Source: Thiocapsa sp. (GTDB taxonomy: Bacteria; Pseudomonadota; Gammaproteobacteria; Chromatiales; Chromatiaceae). Taken from it: a DNA stretch of 40,122 nucleotides. Positions 1-9,037 of this stretch are shown one piece after another. The notes under the pieces were generated by a model that did not search any database, had not been told where the DNA came from, and saw nothing but the letters and a program-made list of their open reading frames with translations. The translations under genes and the position numbers were made by a program. Location: assembly GCF_022340925.1 (NCBI RefSeq), contig NZ_JAJDNA010000078.1, forward strand, positions 1-40,122. The letters are read 5' to 3'. How positions within the stretch are numbered: the first letter of the stretch is position 1; each line of letters begins with the position of its first letter.

Positions 1-1
1 C

Positions 2-676
2 CAGAAACTGATCGCGGCACGACTCGCCGCCGACGTCATGGGCGTACCGACCCTGCTGCTGGCTCGAACCGATGCGGAGGCCGCGAATCTCTTGACCTCC
101 GACGTCGATGACAACGACCGCCCATTCGTAACCGGCGAGCGTACGAACGAGGGCTTCTATCGCGTGCGCAACGGATTGGAGCAGGCGATCAGCCGGGGCC
201 GCGCCTATGCACCCTACGCGGATCTGATCTGGTGTGAGACGGGCACCCCGGATCTCGGATACGCACGCGAGTTCGCTCAGGCGATCCTGGCGGACAATCC
301 CAGTAAGCTCCTTGCCTACAACTGCTCGCCTTCGTTCAATTGGAAGAGGAATCTCGACGATGTGGCCATCGCCAAATTCCAAGATGAGCTGGCCGACATG
401 GGCTACAAGTACCAGTTCATCACCCTTGCGGGCATCCATAGCATGTGGTTCAACATGTTCGATCTCGCCTATGACTATGCCCGCGGTCAAGGCATGCGCC
501 ACTACGTTGAGAAAGTCCAGGCCCCCGAGTTAGCAGCTCGCGAGAAGGGGTATACCTTCGTGTCGCACCAGCAAGAGGTGGGGGCTGGATACTTCGATGA
601 CGTGACCACGACCATACAGGGGGGCGTATCCGCGGTGACCGCTCTGGCTGGTTCGACCGAGGAGACCCAATTCTGA
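2..676 (+). CDS. aceA: Isocitrate lyase, C-terminal part (5' end outside window)
   Basis: Isocitrate lyase splits isocitrate into glyoxylate and succinate, the first step of the glyoxylate shunt, in the cytoplasm. The frame is open from base 2, so only about 224 C-terminal residues are present and the catalytic KKCGH loop lies upstream of the window. Diagnostic stretches are present: [12 protein letters not shown], the [11 protein letters not shown] segment, the YNCSPSFNW substrate-binding motif, and a C-terminus ending in a TEETQF-type tail. A strong terminator follows 56 bases after the stop, so aceA appears to end its own transcript. aceK lies 3.5 kb downstream in the same direction, separated by a c-di-GMP gene; in enterobacteria aceA and aceK are adjacent. 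Identity is near certain; only the N-terminal part cannot be judged. Confidence 0.97.
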   Translation, partial: QKLIAARLAADVMGVPTLLLARTDAEAANLLTSDVDDNDRPFVTGERTNEGFYRVRNGLEQAISRGRAYAPYADLIWCETGTPDLGYAREFAQAILADNPSKLLAYNCSPSFNWKRNLDDVAIAKFQDELADMGYKYQFITLAGIHSMWFNMFDLAYDYARGQGMRHYVEKVQAPELAAREKGYTFVSHQQEVGAGYFDDVTTTIQGGVSAVTALAGSTEETQF

Positions 677-731
677 GCGACGCCTCAAGGAACTGACCCC
701 CGATCGCCGGGGTCCGACTCGGTTAAGCCGG

Positions 732-762
732 CCGGCGGTGTGCAAGCACCGCCGGTTTTTTT
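732..762 (+). terminator. Rho-independent terminator of aceA
   Basis: A perfect 9-bp stem, CCGGCGGTG (732-740) pairing with CACCGCCGG (747-755), closes a 6-nt loop and is followed by seven T (756-762). A smaller hairpin, CCCCG/CGGGG, sits just upstream at about 697-711. Together they give tandem structures directly after the aceA stop codon. Confidence 0.93.
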
Positions 763-960
763 CGTCTGGGCACAGAACCGGGCGCGGCCGTTTCCGAGCG
801 CTGGCGAGCATGATAGAGTCAATGCCCAGAGTCTCCTACACGATATGTGTTAAACTGAGCGGTGCGAGGCCGGTTTGATCGGGCCCGTCAGCATGACATG
901 CGCAATGCTGCGGTGCCTCGCCGAGTCGATGACGTGTCTTACATGGAACCAGCTCAATGA

Positions 961-3900
961 GTGGGAAGCCGCGGCGAAGCGCAGTGCAATCTCTCGGTCG
1001 CATCCTCGGGGAGCCGCGGAACCGCTTGGCTCGCTGTGCTTGCGCGTCTGCGTGACCGCCTGGCCCCGATGCGTCGGCGATCCTCCACTTTCTCGCCGTC
1101 CTTGGCCTTGATCGGGTTGGTCGCAGTCGCCCTGGTCCTAGGGCTTCATCTCGACTACGAGACCTGGCTCGGCGTCCCCACCGGAGCGTCGATCGAGCTG
1201 ATCGCCGATCTCGGGGAGACGCCGCAGGGCGGGTCTCCGCGACTGCTGTCTGGGCGGGATGTCCTACCTTGGGCCCTGACTGCAGTTGTGGCGCTTGGTC
1301 TGGCTCTTCTCGTGTGGCGGCGTCGGCATGCGTTGCGGGTGCTATCGGCTGGAGCACGCGTGCAAGCGACCGCGGCGGCCAACCGCTGGACGTTGGGTCA
1401 CGACGTACGGGCGACTGCGCCGGGTGCTCGGGTAGCCGATCTCGAGCACGTTCTCGACATTGCTGCGCTGCTACTGATCGGTTTGGATCGTCAGGGTCAT
1501 GTCCAAATCATCAACCAGCGTGGCTGCGAGGTCTTGGGTCTCGACCGCGGGCGAATCCTCGGTCGGGATTGGGTGGAGTCCTTCCTGCCCGTGCGCGAGC
1601 GAGAAACCATGCGGGTGATCCTCGACCAAGTCGTCGCCGGCGCGGCGGATCAAGTCACCGGGATCGAGGGCACGGTCCTGCGGTCAGACGGGACGGAGCG
1701 CCTCATCGAGTGGCGCAAGAGCAGGCTCCGTGACCGCAGGGGCCGGGTGATCGGTGTGCTCGGATCGGGCACGGACATCACGGAGCGCAAACACGCAGAG
1801 CGCGCCCTGTCATACCTGGTGACGCTGGAGACGATCCTGGTCGAGGCCTCGCGGTCCCTGGTGGCGGCGCCAGCCGACGCGGTCGGTCCGCTGGTCGAGA
1901 ATGCCTTGGGTGCCGTGGCTCGGCGGATGGGGGCAGACCGCGCCTATGTGTTCGTGCTCAGCCGCGACGGCACCAGCATGCGCAACACGGAGGAATGGAG
2001 CGCGACCGGGCTGGGGCTCGGGCGGGTCGACGCCCCGAGTGTACCCACCTCACTCATCCCGCGTTGGATGGACACCCTAAGGCACGGAGACGACATCCGC
2101 ATCGATGACGTGGGGGGGCTCCCGGAGACCTGGCGCGTGGACCGTGAGCAGCTCGAGCAGCTCGAAGTGCGGGCTGTGGCTGCGACCGCCATTCGCACCG
2201 CCGGCCGGCTGAGCGGTTTCGTCGCGGTCGAGATGTTGAGCGGCCCATACGTTTGGCGAGACGCGGAGATGCGTGCGCTCGGTTTTCTCAGTGACCTGAT
2301 CGGCGGTGCCTTCGAGAGAAGGCGCAACGAGCTCAAGCTTCTCGAGAGCCGGAGGCAGCTCGAGGAGATTGCGCTTTACGATCCCCTCACGCGCTTGCCG
2401 AATCGGCGGCTCCTGGCCGAGCGAATGAGTGAGGCGGTCACGGAAGCGCGCGAGAATGGGTGCTTGCTCGCCGTCTGTTACCTCGACCTCGACGGGTTCA
2501 AACTGATCAACGATACGCACGGCCACAAGGCGGGCGATCGGGTCTTGGTGACCGTCGCAAGCCGGCTGCGCGGGTGCCTGCGCGAGGCGGATACCGTCGC
2601 CCGACTCGGGGGTGACGAGTTCGTGTTCTTGATGAGCCGCCTGCAGTCACTTGCCGACTGCGCCGCCCTGCTGGAGCGGGTGCTCGCCGCGCTCGCCCAG
2701 CCCGTCCTGATCAACGGCCACGTGCTGTCCGTGACCAGCAGTGCCGGGGTGGCCCTGTATCCCCATGACACGGGCGACGCGGAAACCCTTCTGCGACATG
2801 CCGACCACGCCATGTATCAGGCCAAGCAACAGGGTCGGAATCGCTATCAGCTCTTTCGGGGAGAGGAAGGTCCGTCGGACCAGGCGCACAGGCCCGAGCT
2901 GTTGAGGATCCGTGAGGCGATCGAGGGTGAGGAGTTGCGACTGCACGTTCAACCCCAGGTGCACATGTCATCCGGCCGGGTAGTCGGTGTGGAGGCGCTG
3001 GTCCGTTGGCAGCATCCCGACCGTGGTCTCTTGCCGCCAGGGGAATTTCTGCCTTTGATTGAAGGCGACGCGCTCCTCCAGCAGCTTGACTGGTGGGTAA
3101 TGAATCGGGCAGTGAGGTGGCTCGGGCAGTGGCAGGAGTCCGGCCTGGATCTGACGATGAGCCTCAATCTATCGGCGTGCTCACTTCAGGACGCGGGCTT
3201 CATCGCCGGCTTACAGGAGCTGCTCACGCAGCATCCATCGATTGCTCCTTCGCGGTTACTGCTTGAGATCGCCGAGTCCGAGGGTTTGCGCGACGTCGAG
3301 ACCACGGCATCGGTCATTCAGGCCTGTGCCGTTTTGGGGGTACGCTTTGCGTTGGACGGGTTCGGTAACGGCTATGCGTCACTGACCGATTTTCGTTGCC
3401 TTCCGGTGCAGACCGTAAAGATCGACCAGACGGCGGTCCGCGACATCCTCCGCTCGCGCGATGATCGCAATCTCGTTCAAGGCGTCATCGGGATCGCGCG
3501 CGCCTTCCAGCGGGAGCTCATCGCGGAGGGTGTGGAATCCGCTGCGCACGGCTTGCTGCTGATGGATCTGGGTTGCGAGTTCGGTCAAGGGTTTGCGGTC
3601 GCCGACCCCATGCCGCCGGAGCGGCTTGCCTCTTGGATCGCGGCCTATGTGCCGCCGTGCCTGTGGCACAGGCGAACGAGCGTGGATTGGTCCGCCGCCG
3701 ACCTGGTCCTCCTAAGCATGGAGGCAGTCCACCGCGACTGGGTTGATCGCGTGGTGCGCTGTCGCCTCGCCGACGGCTCAACCAAGACGTTGCCGGAGCT
3801 GCAGCCCGAATCATGCGATTTTGGGCGTTGGTATCTCAATGACGGTCGGATCCGCTACGGCGAGCTCACTGCTTTCAAGGTGTTGGACGCGCTGCACCGG

Positions 3901-4080
3901 CGCGTTCACCAGGAGGCTTGCCTGATGCTCGAGGTGGAGCCGACCGATCGAGACTCGGAGTCCGAAGCGATCGCACGCCTGATGCGCGAGCGGGACGGCT
4001 TTATCGCGGCCATCCACGTCCTCCAGCGCCAGGTACTCCAGGGCCGACATGAGTGGGCCGATGTTCACCCTTCGACTTGA
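961..4080 (+). CDS. Membrane PAS-GAF-GGDEF-EAL cyclic-di-GMP protein with C-terminal CZB-like zinc domain
   Basis: Predicted c-di-GMP turnover protein of 1039 aa. Order seen: two hydrophobic segments (about 45-65 and 103-122) flanking a short extracytoplasmic loop, PAS (about 155-275), GAF (about 285-455), GGDEF, EAL, then a tail. The cyclase motif GGDEF is intact at 550-554, with an inhibitory I-site RxxD at 541-544. The EAL motif is at 678-680, but the DDFGTG metal-binding motif reads DGFGNG (D799, G800), so the phosphodiesterase may be weak or dead. The tail has H924, C952 (in CDFGRWY), H979 and H983, the 3-His/1-Cys pattern of chemoreceptor zinc-binding (CZB) domains. It lies between the aceA terminator and aceK. 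The start at 961 has only a weak GGAA; Met at 1069 (residue 37), just before the first membrane segment, is a good alternative. The cyclase call is strong and the CZB call is moderately strong. Confidence 0.92.
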   Translation: MGSRGEAQCNLSVASSGSRGTAWLAVLARLRDRLAPMRRRSSTFSPSLALIGLVAVALVLGLHLDYETWLGVPTGASIELIADLGETPQGGSPRLLSGRDVLPWALTAVVALGLALLVWRRRHALRVLSAGARVQATAAANRWTLGHDVRATAPGARVADLEHVLDIAALLLIGLDRQGHVQIINQRGCEVLGLDRGRILGRDWVESFLPVRERETMRVILDQVVAGAADQVTGIEGTVLRSDGTERLIEWRKSRLRDRRGRVIGVLGSGTDITERKHAERALSYLVTLETILVEASRSLVAAPADAVGPLVENALGAVARRMGADRAYVFVLSRDGTSMRNTEEWSATGLGLGRVDAPSVPTSLIPRWMDTLRHGDDIRIDDVGGLPETWRVDREQLEQLEVRAVAATAIRTAGRLSGFVAVEMLSGPYVWRDAEMRALGFLSDLIGGAFERRRNELKLLESRRQLEEIALYDPLTRLPNRRLLAERMSEAVTEARENGCLLAVCYLDLDGFKLINDTHGHKAGDRVLVTVASRLRGCLREADTVARLGGDEFVFLMSRLQSLADCAALLERVLAALAQPVLINGHVLSVTSSAGVALYPHDTGDAETLLRHADHAMYQAKQQGRNRYQLFRGEEGPSDQAHRPELLRIREAIEGEELRLHVQPQVHMSSGRVVGVEALVRWQHPDRGLLPPGEFLPLIEGDALLQQLDWWVMNRAVRWLGQWQESGLDLTMSLNLSACSLQDAGFIAGLQELLTQHPSIAPSRLLLEIAESEGLRDVETTASVIQACAVLGVRFALDGFGNGYASLTDFRCLPVQTVKIDQTAVRDILRSRDDRNLVQGVIGIARAFQRELIAEGVESAAHGLLLMDLGCEFGQGFAVADPMPPERLASWIAAYVPPCLWHRRTSVDWSAADLVLLSMEAVHRDWVDRVVRCRLADGSTKTLPELQPESCDFGRWYLNDGRIRYGELTAFKVLDALHRRVHQEACLMLEVEPTDRDSESEAIARLMRERDGFIAAIHVLQRQVLQGRHEWADVHPST

Positions 4081-4193
4081 GTTCGGTCCCCCCTGCGCGC
4101 GCCCCAGCCAGAGCCTGGCCGTGTTACCGCGGCTGCCATAGAATCGCGTCGAGGCCGTCTCGTTGCGGCCGGCCACCGGATCTCTCGCGCTGA

Positions 4194-4226
4194 GGATTGG
4201 CCTGCGTTCGCGGTGCGCGCCAATCC
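4194..4226 (+). promoter_or_regulatory. Hairpin in the aceK leader
   Basis: GGATTGGC (4194-4201) is exactly repeated in inverse as GCCAATCC (4219-4226) around a 17-nt spacer that can add GCG/CGC pairs. It ends 23 nt before the preferred aceK start at 4250. There is no T-tract, so it is not an intrinsic terminator. A role in limiting aceK translation or in RNA stability is inference, by analogy with the structured aceA-aceK spacer of enterobacteria. Confidence 0.45.
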
Positions 4227-4249
4227 GGACTACGCATTGGGTTGACGCC

Positions 4250-6049
4250 ATGGCTTGGACTGAGGCTAAGCAGATTGCCGAGGCGATCCTCGATGGCTTC
4301 GAGCGTCATTACCGGCTCTTTCGTGAGATCACCGACGGGGCGAGGGCCCGCTTCGAGGAGGCGGATTGGCCGGCGGTGCAATCTGCCGCGCGCGAGCGGA
4401 TCAGCTTCTTCGACACGCGCGTGGGTGAGACTGTCGCCTTGTTGCGCCGTGAGCTCCACCTGCGCGACCCCAGCGACATTCTCTGGCGTCGAGTCAAGAT
4501 CGAGTATCTGCGCCTGCTGCCCCTGCATCATCAGCCTGAACTGGCTGAGACCTACTACAATTCCGTGTTCTGCCGGCTGTTCGATCGCCGCTACTACAAC
4601 AACAGCTATATCTTCGTTTGGCCGATGCTCTCGACCGAGCACCTCGAGGCGGAGATCCCGATCTTCCGGCCTTACTATCCCGCCCGAGACGGCTTCGCCC
4701 GGGTCATTGCCGGGATTCTTGGGGGCATGGGGTTTCAACGCCCCTTCCGTGATCAACGCCGGGATATCCGTTGCCTGATGCGCGCAATCCGCGACCGGTT
4801 TCCGCGTAACCGAGCCGTGCACCAAAATTTCCAGCTTGCCGTTCTCTCGGAGCCCTTCTATCGCAACAAGGCCGCTTACATCATCGGCAAGGCGATCAAT
4901 GGCGCAGATCAGATCCCGTTTGTCATCCCGATCCTCAATAACGAGGGGGAACGCGGCGCGGGCGGGGGACTTTATGTGGACACATTGCTTTCCGGCGAGG
5001 ACGAGATCTCGGACGTCTTCAGCTTTTCACGCGCCTATTTCATGGTCGACACGGAGGTCCCGGCCGCAGTCATCGATTTCCTGCGCCCGCTGATGCCCCG
5101 CAAAGGCAAGGCCGAGCTCTATACCGCTATCGGGCTGCAGAAGTTCGGCAAGGCCGAGTTCTACCGCGATTTTCTCAAGCACCTCCGCTACTCTGCAGAC
5201 GACTTCGTGGTCGCCCCGGGCATTCGCGGGATGGTGATGTGCGTCTTCACCTTGCCCTCCTTCCCTTTCGTGTTCAAGGTCATCAAGGACCGCTTCCCGC
5301 CGCCGAAGGAGATGACGCGGGAGACCGTGAAGGAGAAATATCAGCTGGTAAAGTTTCACGACCGAGTTGGGCGAATGGCTGACTCCTGGGAATACTCTCT
5401 GGTTGCCTTCCCGCGCCACCGCTTCTCCCCTGCCTTGCTCGAGATGCTCGAGCATGACTGCGCCGAGAGCCTGGAGGTGGAAGAGGGTCAGCTGATTATC
5501 AAACACCTCTACATCGAGCGCCGGATGTCACCCCTGAACCTCTATCTGCGTACCGCGGACGATGAGGATCTCCGCCACGCCATCGGCGAATACGGCGATG
5601 CGATAAAGCAACTGGCTGCGGCCAACATCTTTCCGGGGGATTTCTTGTTCAAGAACTTCGGTGTCACGCGCCAAGGCCGTGTCGTCTTCTACGACTATGA
5701 TGAACTTTGTTATCTGACTGAGTGTCACTTTCGGGAGATTCCACCGGCACCTTACCCAGAGATGGAGCTTGCAGACGAGGCCTGGTACAGCGCGGGACCG
5801 AACGATGTCTTCCCGGAGGAGTTCGAGACCTTCCTGTTGACCGACACGCGCATCCGCGCCCTGTTCTGGGAGCTGCATAGCGAGTTGCTTGACCCTGCGT
5901 GGTGGCGGGCACGCCAGGACCACATCCGCTCCGGGCACCTAGAGGATGTCTTCCCCTATCCGCGCGAACGGCGCTTCGGTCTGAGGGAAAAACAGCCGCC
6001 AGCGTCCGGGGCGGGCGATCGAGCGCTGCATCCGGCAGCGCTTCCCTGA
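4250..6049 (+). CDS. aceK: Isocitrate dehydrogenase kinase/phosphatase
   Basis: AceK phosphorylates and inactivates isocitrate dehydrogenase, diverting isocitrate into the glyoxylate shunt, and also reverses the modification. The protein is 599 aa, close to the roughly 580 of the family. The N-terminus from Met4250 aligns in style with known AceK starts (helix, then GFERHYRLF and a FEEADW segment). The family's ATP-binding segment APGIRGMVM followed by FKVIKD is present near residues 320-345. The frame is open back to 4163, but the extra 29 residues are Arg-rich and not AceK-like, so I chose 4250. aceA lies upstream on the same strand, separated by the GGDEF-EAL gene. A hairpin precedes the start. 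No good Shine-Dalgarno is visible, which would fit a low expression level. Confidence 0.96.
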   Translation: MAWTEAKQIAEAILDGFERHYRLFREITDGARARFEEADWPAVQSAARERISFFDTRVGETVALLRRELHLRDPSDILWRRVKIEYLRLLPLHHQPELAETYYNSVFCRLFDRRYYNNSYIFVWPMLSTEHLEAEIPIFRPYYPARDGFARVIAGILGGMGFQRPFRDQRRDIRCLMRAIRDRFPRNRAVHQNFQLAVLSEPFYRNKAAYIIGKAINGADQIPFVIPILNNEGERGAGGGLYVDTLLSGEDEISDVFSFSRAYFMVDTEVPAAVIDFLRPLMPRKGKAELYTAIGLQKFGKAEFYRDFLKHLRYSADDFVVAPGIRGMVMCVFTLPSFPFVFKVIKDRFPPPKEMTRETVKEKYQLVKFHDRVGRMADSWEYSLVAFPRHRFSPALLEMLEHDCAESLEVEEGQLIIKHLYIERRMSPLNLYLRTADDEDLRHAIGEYGDAIKQLAAANIFPGDFLFKNFGVTRQGRVVFYDYDELCYLTECHFREIPPAPYPEMELADEAWYSAGPNDVFPEEFETFLLTDTRIRALFWELHSELLDPAWWRARQDHIRSGHLEDVFPYPRERRFGLREKQPPASGAGDRALHPAALP

Positions 6050-6089
6050 GCAGCACCGTCATTGGCCATCCCGGCCAGGAATCAGACGC

Positions 6090-6124
6090 AACCGGAAAAC
6101 ACGGTTTCCCGGTTCCTTCATTTT
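6090..6124 (+). terminator. Possible terminator of aceK
   Basis: AACCGG-AAA (6090-6098) pairs with TTT-C-CCGGTT (6105-6114) with one bulged C, giving a 9-bp stem and 6-nt loop. The tail (CCTTCATTTT) has only a late run of four T. It lies about 40 nt after the aceK stop. Plausible but weaker than the aceA terminator. Confidence 0.45.
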
Positions 6125-6250
6125 CGGTCGCTTGGGCGAATCAGAGAGGCGGGTCATCCACGGGTCGCCGGACGCGCTGAATAGTCCAGCGGACGAAGGG
6201 TCAACCCCTGGGGGGCATGAACGCCCCGTCACAACACAGAGGAGCTTGGA

Positions 6251-7312
6251 ATGATGAAGCAGCCGCTTCGACTGAAGCTGCGTGCCGCCTGGTTCGTGAT
6301 CCTGCTGTCGGGGTTTGCGGCGGCGGCAACCGATGCGCCGGCGGAGCTGAGCGCGGGGCTGCAGAATCCCGGATACCACGAGCAGCCGCGCTGGTTTAAA
6401 CACTCCTTTCTCGACATCCGCGAGGATGTTGCCGAGGCCACGGCCGAGGACAAACGCCTCGTCCTCTATTTCTACCAGGATGGCTGTCCCTACTGTGCCA
6501 AGCTCTTGCAGGAAAATCTCGCCGACAAGGCTATCGTCGACCTGATGCAACAGCGCTTCGAGGTCGTGGCCATCAATCTGTGGGGCGATCGCGAGGTGAC
6601 CGGATTGACCGGCGAGCCGACGACCGAGAAGCAGCTTGGAGCGGACCTCAAGGTCCAATTCACACCGACCATGCTGCTGCTCGACGAGGGGGGACAGGCC
6701 GTACTGCGCATCAACGGCTACTTTCCGCCGCATCGATTCAAGGCGGCACTGACCTACGTCGCCGAGCGCCGCGAGCAGGTCGGCGAGTCTTTTATGGACT
6801 ATGTCGCCCGGGTGAGTCCGGTCGAAGCAAAGGGCAGGATTCATCAGGAAGGGGGTTTCATGTCCTCCCCTTTCAGGCTTGGGGACAATCGAGATGTCTC
6901 GATGCGTCCATTGGTTGTGATGTTCGAGCAGCCAGTCTGTCGAGATTGTGATGAGCTGCATGAGGACATCCTGCGGCGGGAGCCCGTCACCTACTCACTG
7001 AGCGCCTTCGATGGGGCGATCCTGGATGCCTTCTCATCTGACATGCTGCAGACCCCCGGCGGTCGGGAGATGCCGATCCGCGAGTGGGCCGCGGAGCTCG
7101 CGATCAAATACACTCCGAGCCTGGTGTTCTTTGACGCCACTGGGCGCGAGATCTTTCGCACCGAGGGTTTCTTGAAGGCCTTCCACATCCATGGTGCCCT
7201 GGACTATGTCGCGACCGGTGCCCATCTGCGGCAGCCGAATTTTCAGCGCTACCTCGCGGAGCGCCGCGAATCCTTGTCCGCGCTTGGGGTCGAGGTCGAT
7301 CTGATGGATTGA
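6251..7312 (+). CDS. Exported tandem-thioredoxin-domain protein (SoxW-like)
   Basis: A 353-aa protein with two thioredoxin-like folds, likely acting as a thiol-disulfide reductase or redox carrier outside the cytoplasm. The N-terminus has basic residues, a hydrophobic core and an AAAATDA-type cleavage region at about 25-30, consistent with Sec export. Domain 1 (about 45-175) has the active-site CPYC at residues 79-82 and the expected cis-proline region (FTPT). Domain 2 (about 200-335) has a CRDC motif at 230-233 and its own YTPS cis-Pro segment. Both CxxC pairs are intact. A GAGGAG ribosome-binding site lies 6 nt before the ATG; the next codon is also ATG, so either may start. It is transcribed away from aceK with a 200-nt gap and converges on ampG. 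Partner and substrate are unknown; the SoxW resemblance is by general architecture. Confidence 0.85.
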   Translation: MMKQPLRLKLRAAWFVILLSGFAAAATDAPAELSAGLQNPGYHEQPRWFKHSFLDIREDVAEATAEDKRLVLYFYQDGCPYCAKLLQENLADKAIVDLMQQRFEVVAINLWGDREVTGLTGEPTTEKQLGADLKVQFTPTMLLLDEGGQAVLRINGYFPPHRFKAALTYVAERREQVGESFMDYVARVSPVEAKGRIHQEGGFMSSPFRLGDNRDVSMRPLVVMFEQPVCRDCDELHEDILRREPVTYSLSAFDGAILDAFSSDMLQTPGGREMPIREWAAELAIKYTPSLVFFDATGREIFRTEGFLKAFHIHGALDYVATGAHLRQPNFQRYLAERRESLSALGVEVDLMD

Positions 7313-7456
7313 TGGTGCCGCAGTCGCGACTTCCTCGCCTGTCTGCCGTCGTAGGATGGCGGCACTGCTCGAGCGCGCTGACCGAGAAGCTGGAAGCGAT
7401 TCCAAGATGGCGGGCCGATCCGGGCGGCCGCAGCTCCAAGACGGAGCCCGGCATTT

Positions 7457-9037
7457 CTACGTCGCCTCCGTTGCCGCGCCCCGCCGTGCCCGCTCGTCGA
7501 TTGCGAGACTCCTGTCCGCCAGCCAGACTAGGAGCACGACGGGGACGCCGATCAAGGTCGTGAAGACGAAGAATCCGGGATAGCCGATACCGTCGACGAT
7601 GGACCCCGAGTAGCCGCCGAGGACCTTTGGCAAGAGCGTCATGAGTGAGCTGAAGATTGCGTACTGTACCGCGGTGAAAGAGACACTGGTCAGGCTGGAC
7701 AGAAAAGCCACGAATGCAGCACTAGCCAGCCCGGCTGCCAGATTGTCGGCCGCGACAGCGAGGTAGAGTAGCATCAGGCTGGGACCCGCGAGGGCCAGGA
7801 CGACGAAGATGAGGTTGGTCGTCGCGGACAGGATTGCCCCAAGCATCAAGATCCGCATCACCCCATAGCGGGTCGCCAGTAGGCCCCCGAGGAGTCCGCC
7901 GCCGATGCTGATCACGACGCCGAAGGTCTTGACCGCGGTCGCGATCTGGGGTTTCGAGAAGCCGATATCCTGGTAGAAGACATTGGAGATGACCCCGAGG
8001 ACGATGTCGGAGATCCGATAGAGTCCGATCAGGGCAAGCAGAAGCATGGCCGTCCTGAGGCCGTAGCGGCGAAAAAAATCCAGGGCCGGCTCGATCCAGG
8101 TCTCAGATGCCATGATTCGATTCACCGCTCCCGCGGCGACCAACAGCCATCCGGTGGCCGCCCCTGCCGAGACGGCCAGCGCGAAGTGCAGGGTTTCGAG
8201 GAAGAATCCGCCGATCGGCCCGCCGCCGGCAGACGATTTGAGCGCGCCGAATAATTCACCGGAGAGGAAGAACGCGCCAGCGAAGGCCGAGGCGCCCGCG
8301 GCGAAGACGCCGACCAGCCGGAGGTAGTCCGATGCACCATAGACATGGGCGTCGGTTCGCCGGGTCTCGGGTTCCTTGATCAGCAGGGTCGCGAGCACAC
8401 CGACGAGCATGGTGCCGGCCATCATGAGGTAGGTGAGCCGCCACGCCTGAAAGCTGTAGTCGCCTGCCTCCGAGCCGAATAGAGCGGCCAGGTAGAGTGC
8501 ACCCGCGCCGGCGACGACCATGCCGGTCCGGTAGCCGGCGATGTAGGTCGAGGACATGAGTCCCTGTAAGCGCGGAGGCGCCGATTCGATGCGGTAGGCA
8601 TCGATCACGATGTCCTGAGTGGCCGAGGAGAAGCCCAGCAGCACCGCCGCGAGCGCCATGCCCCTGACCTGTCCGGAGCCTGTGGCCGGATCGATCAGCG
8701 CCATCGCGACGATGGCGGCAATGACGGCGACCTGCGCCATTAACAGCCAGGAACGCCGCCGCCCGAGGCTGCGGGTCAAGAGTGGCACCGGGAGCTTGTC
8801 GATCAACGGCGCCCAGACGAACTTGAAGGAGTAGCCCAGTGCGGCCCAGCTGAAAAAGGTGACGGCGTTGCGTTCGACTCCGGCCTCGCGCAGCCACAGC
8901 GAGAGGGAGGAGAAGATCAGCAAGAGAGGTATCCCGGCGGAAAATCCGAGAAAGACCATCGAGATCACTCTCGGATTCAAAAACTCCCGTCCCGCCGCCG
9001 TCCAGGCCGTGGAGCTCCTTTTATCTGTCGGCGTCAT
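7457..9037 (-). CDS. ampG: AmpG-type MFS permease (muropeptide permease)
   Basis: Predicted inner-membrane importer of the AmpG family, which brings anhydro-muropeptides from cell-wall turnover into the cytoplasm for recycling. The 526-aa product has about 12-14 hydrophobic segments and begins with the family pattern: LGFSAGIPLLL, a FKFVWAPLIDK segment and a GRRRSWLL loop after the second to third helix. The region around residue 230-290 is longer and less conserved, typical of this family. The frame is open to a GTG at 9094, but I prefer ATG 9037 because the peptide from there matches AmpG N-termini and AGAGAG precedes it closely. It is the only gene on this strand before maeB, 1 kb upstream; it converges on the thioredoxin gene. 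No intrinsic terminator is evident in 7313-7456. Substrate is inferred from family. Confidence 0.88.
   Translation of the reverse strand: MTPTDKRSSTAWTAAGREFLNPRVISMVFLGFSAGIPLLLIFSSLSLWLREAGVERNAVTFFSWAALGYSFKFVWAPLIDKLPVPLLTRSLGRRRSWLLMAQVAVIAAIVAMALIDPATGSGQVRGMALAAVLLGFSSATQDIVIDAYRIESAPPRLQGLMSSTYIAGYRTGMVVAGAGALYLAALFGSEAGDYSFQAWRLTYLMMAGTMLVGVLATLLIKEPETRRTDAHVYGASDYLRLVGVFAAGASAFAGAFFLSGELFGALKSSAGGGPIGGFFLETLHFALAVSAGAATGWLLVAAGAVNRIMASETWIEPALDFFRRYGLRTAMLLLALIGLYRISDIVLGVISNVFYQDIGFSKPQIATAVKTFGVVISIGGGLLGGLLATRYGVMRILMLGAILSATTNLIFVVLALAGPSLMLLYLAVAADNLAAGLASAAFVAFLSSLTSVSFTAVQYAIFSSLMTLLPKVLGGYSGSIVDGIGYPGFFVFTTLIGVPVVLLVWLADRSLAIDERARRGAATEAT

Noticed and set aside
4163..4249. 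N-terminal extension of aceK
   Set aside because: The 29 extra codons are unlike AceK and cover the hairpin; the family start fits ATG 4250.
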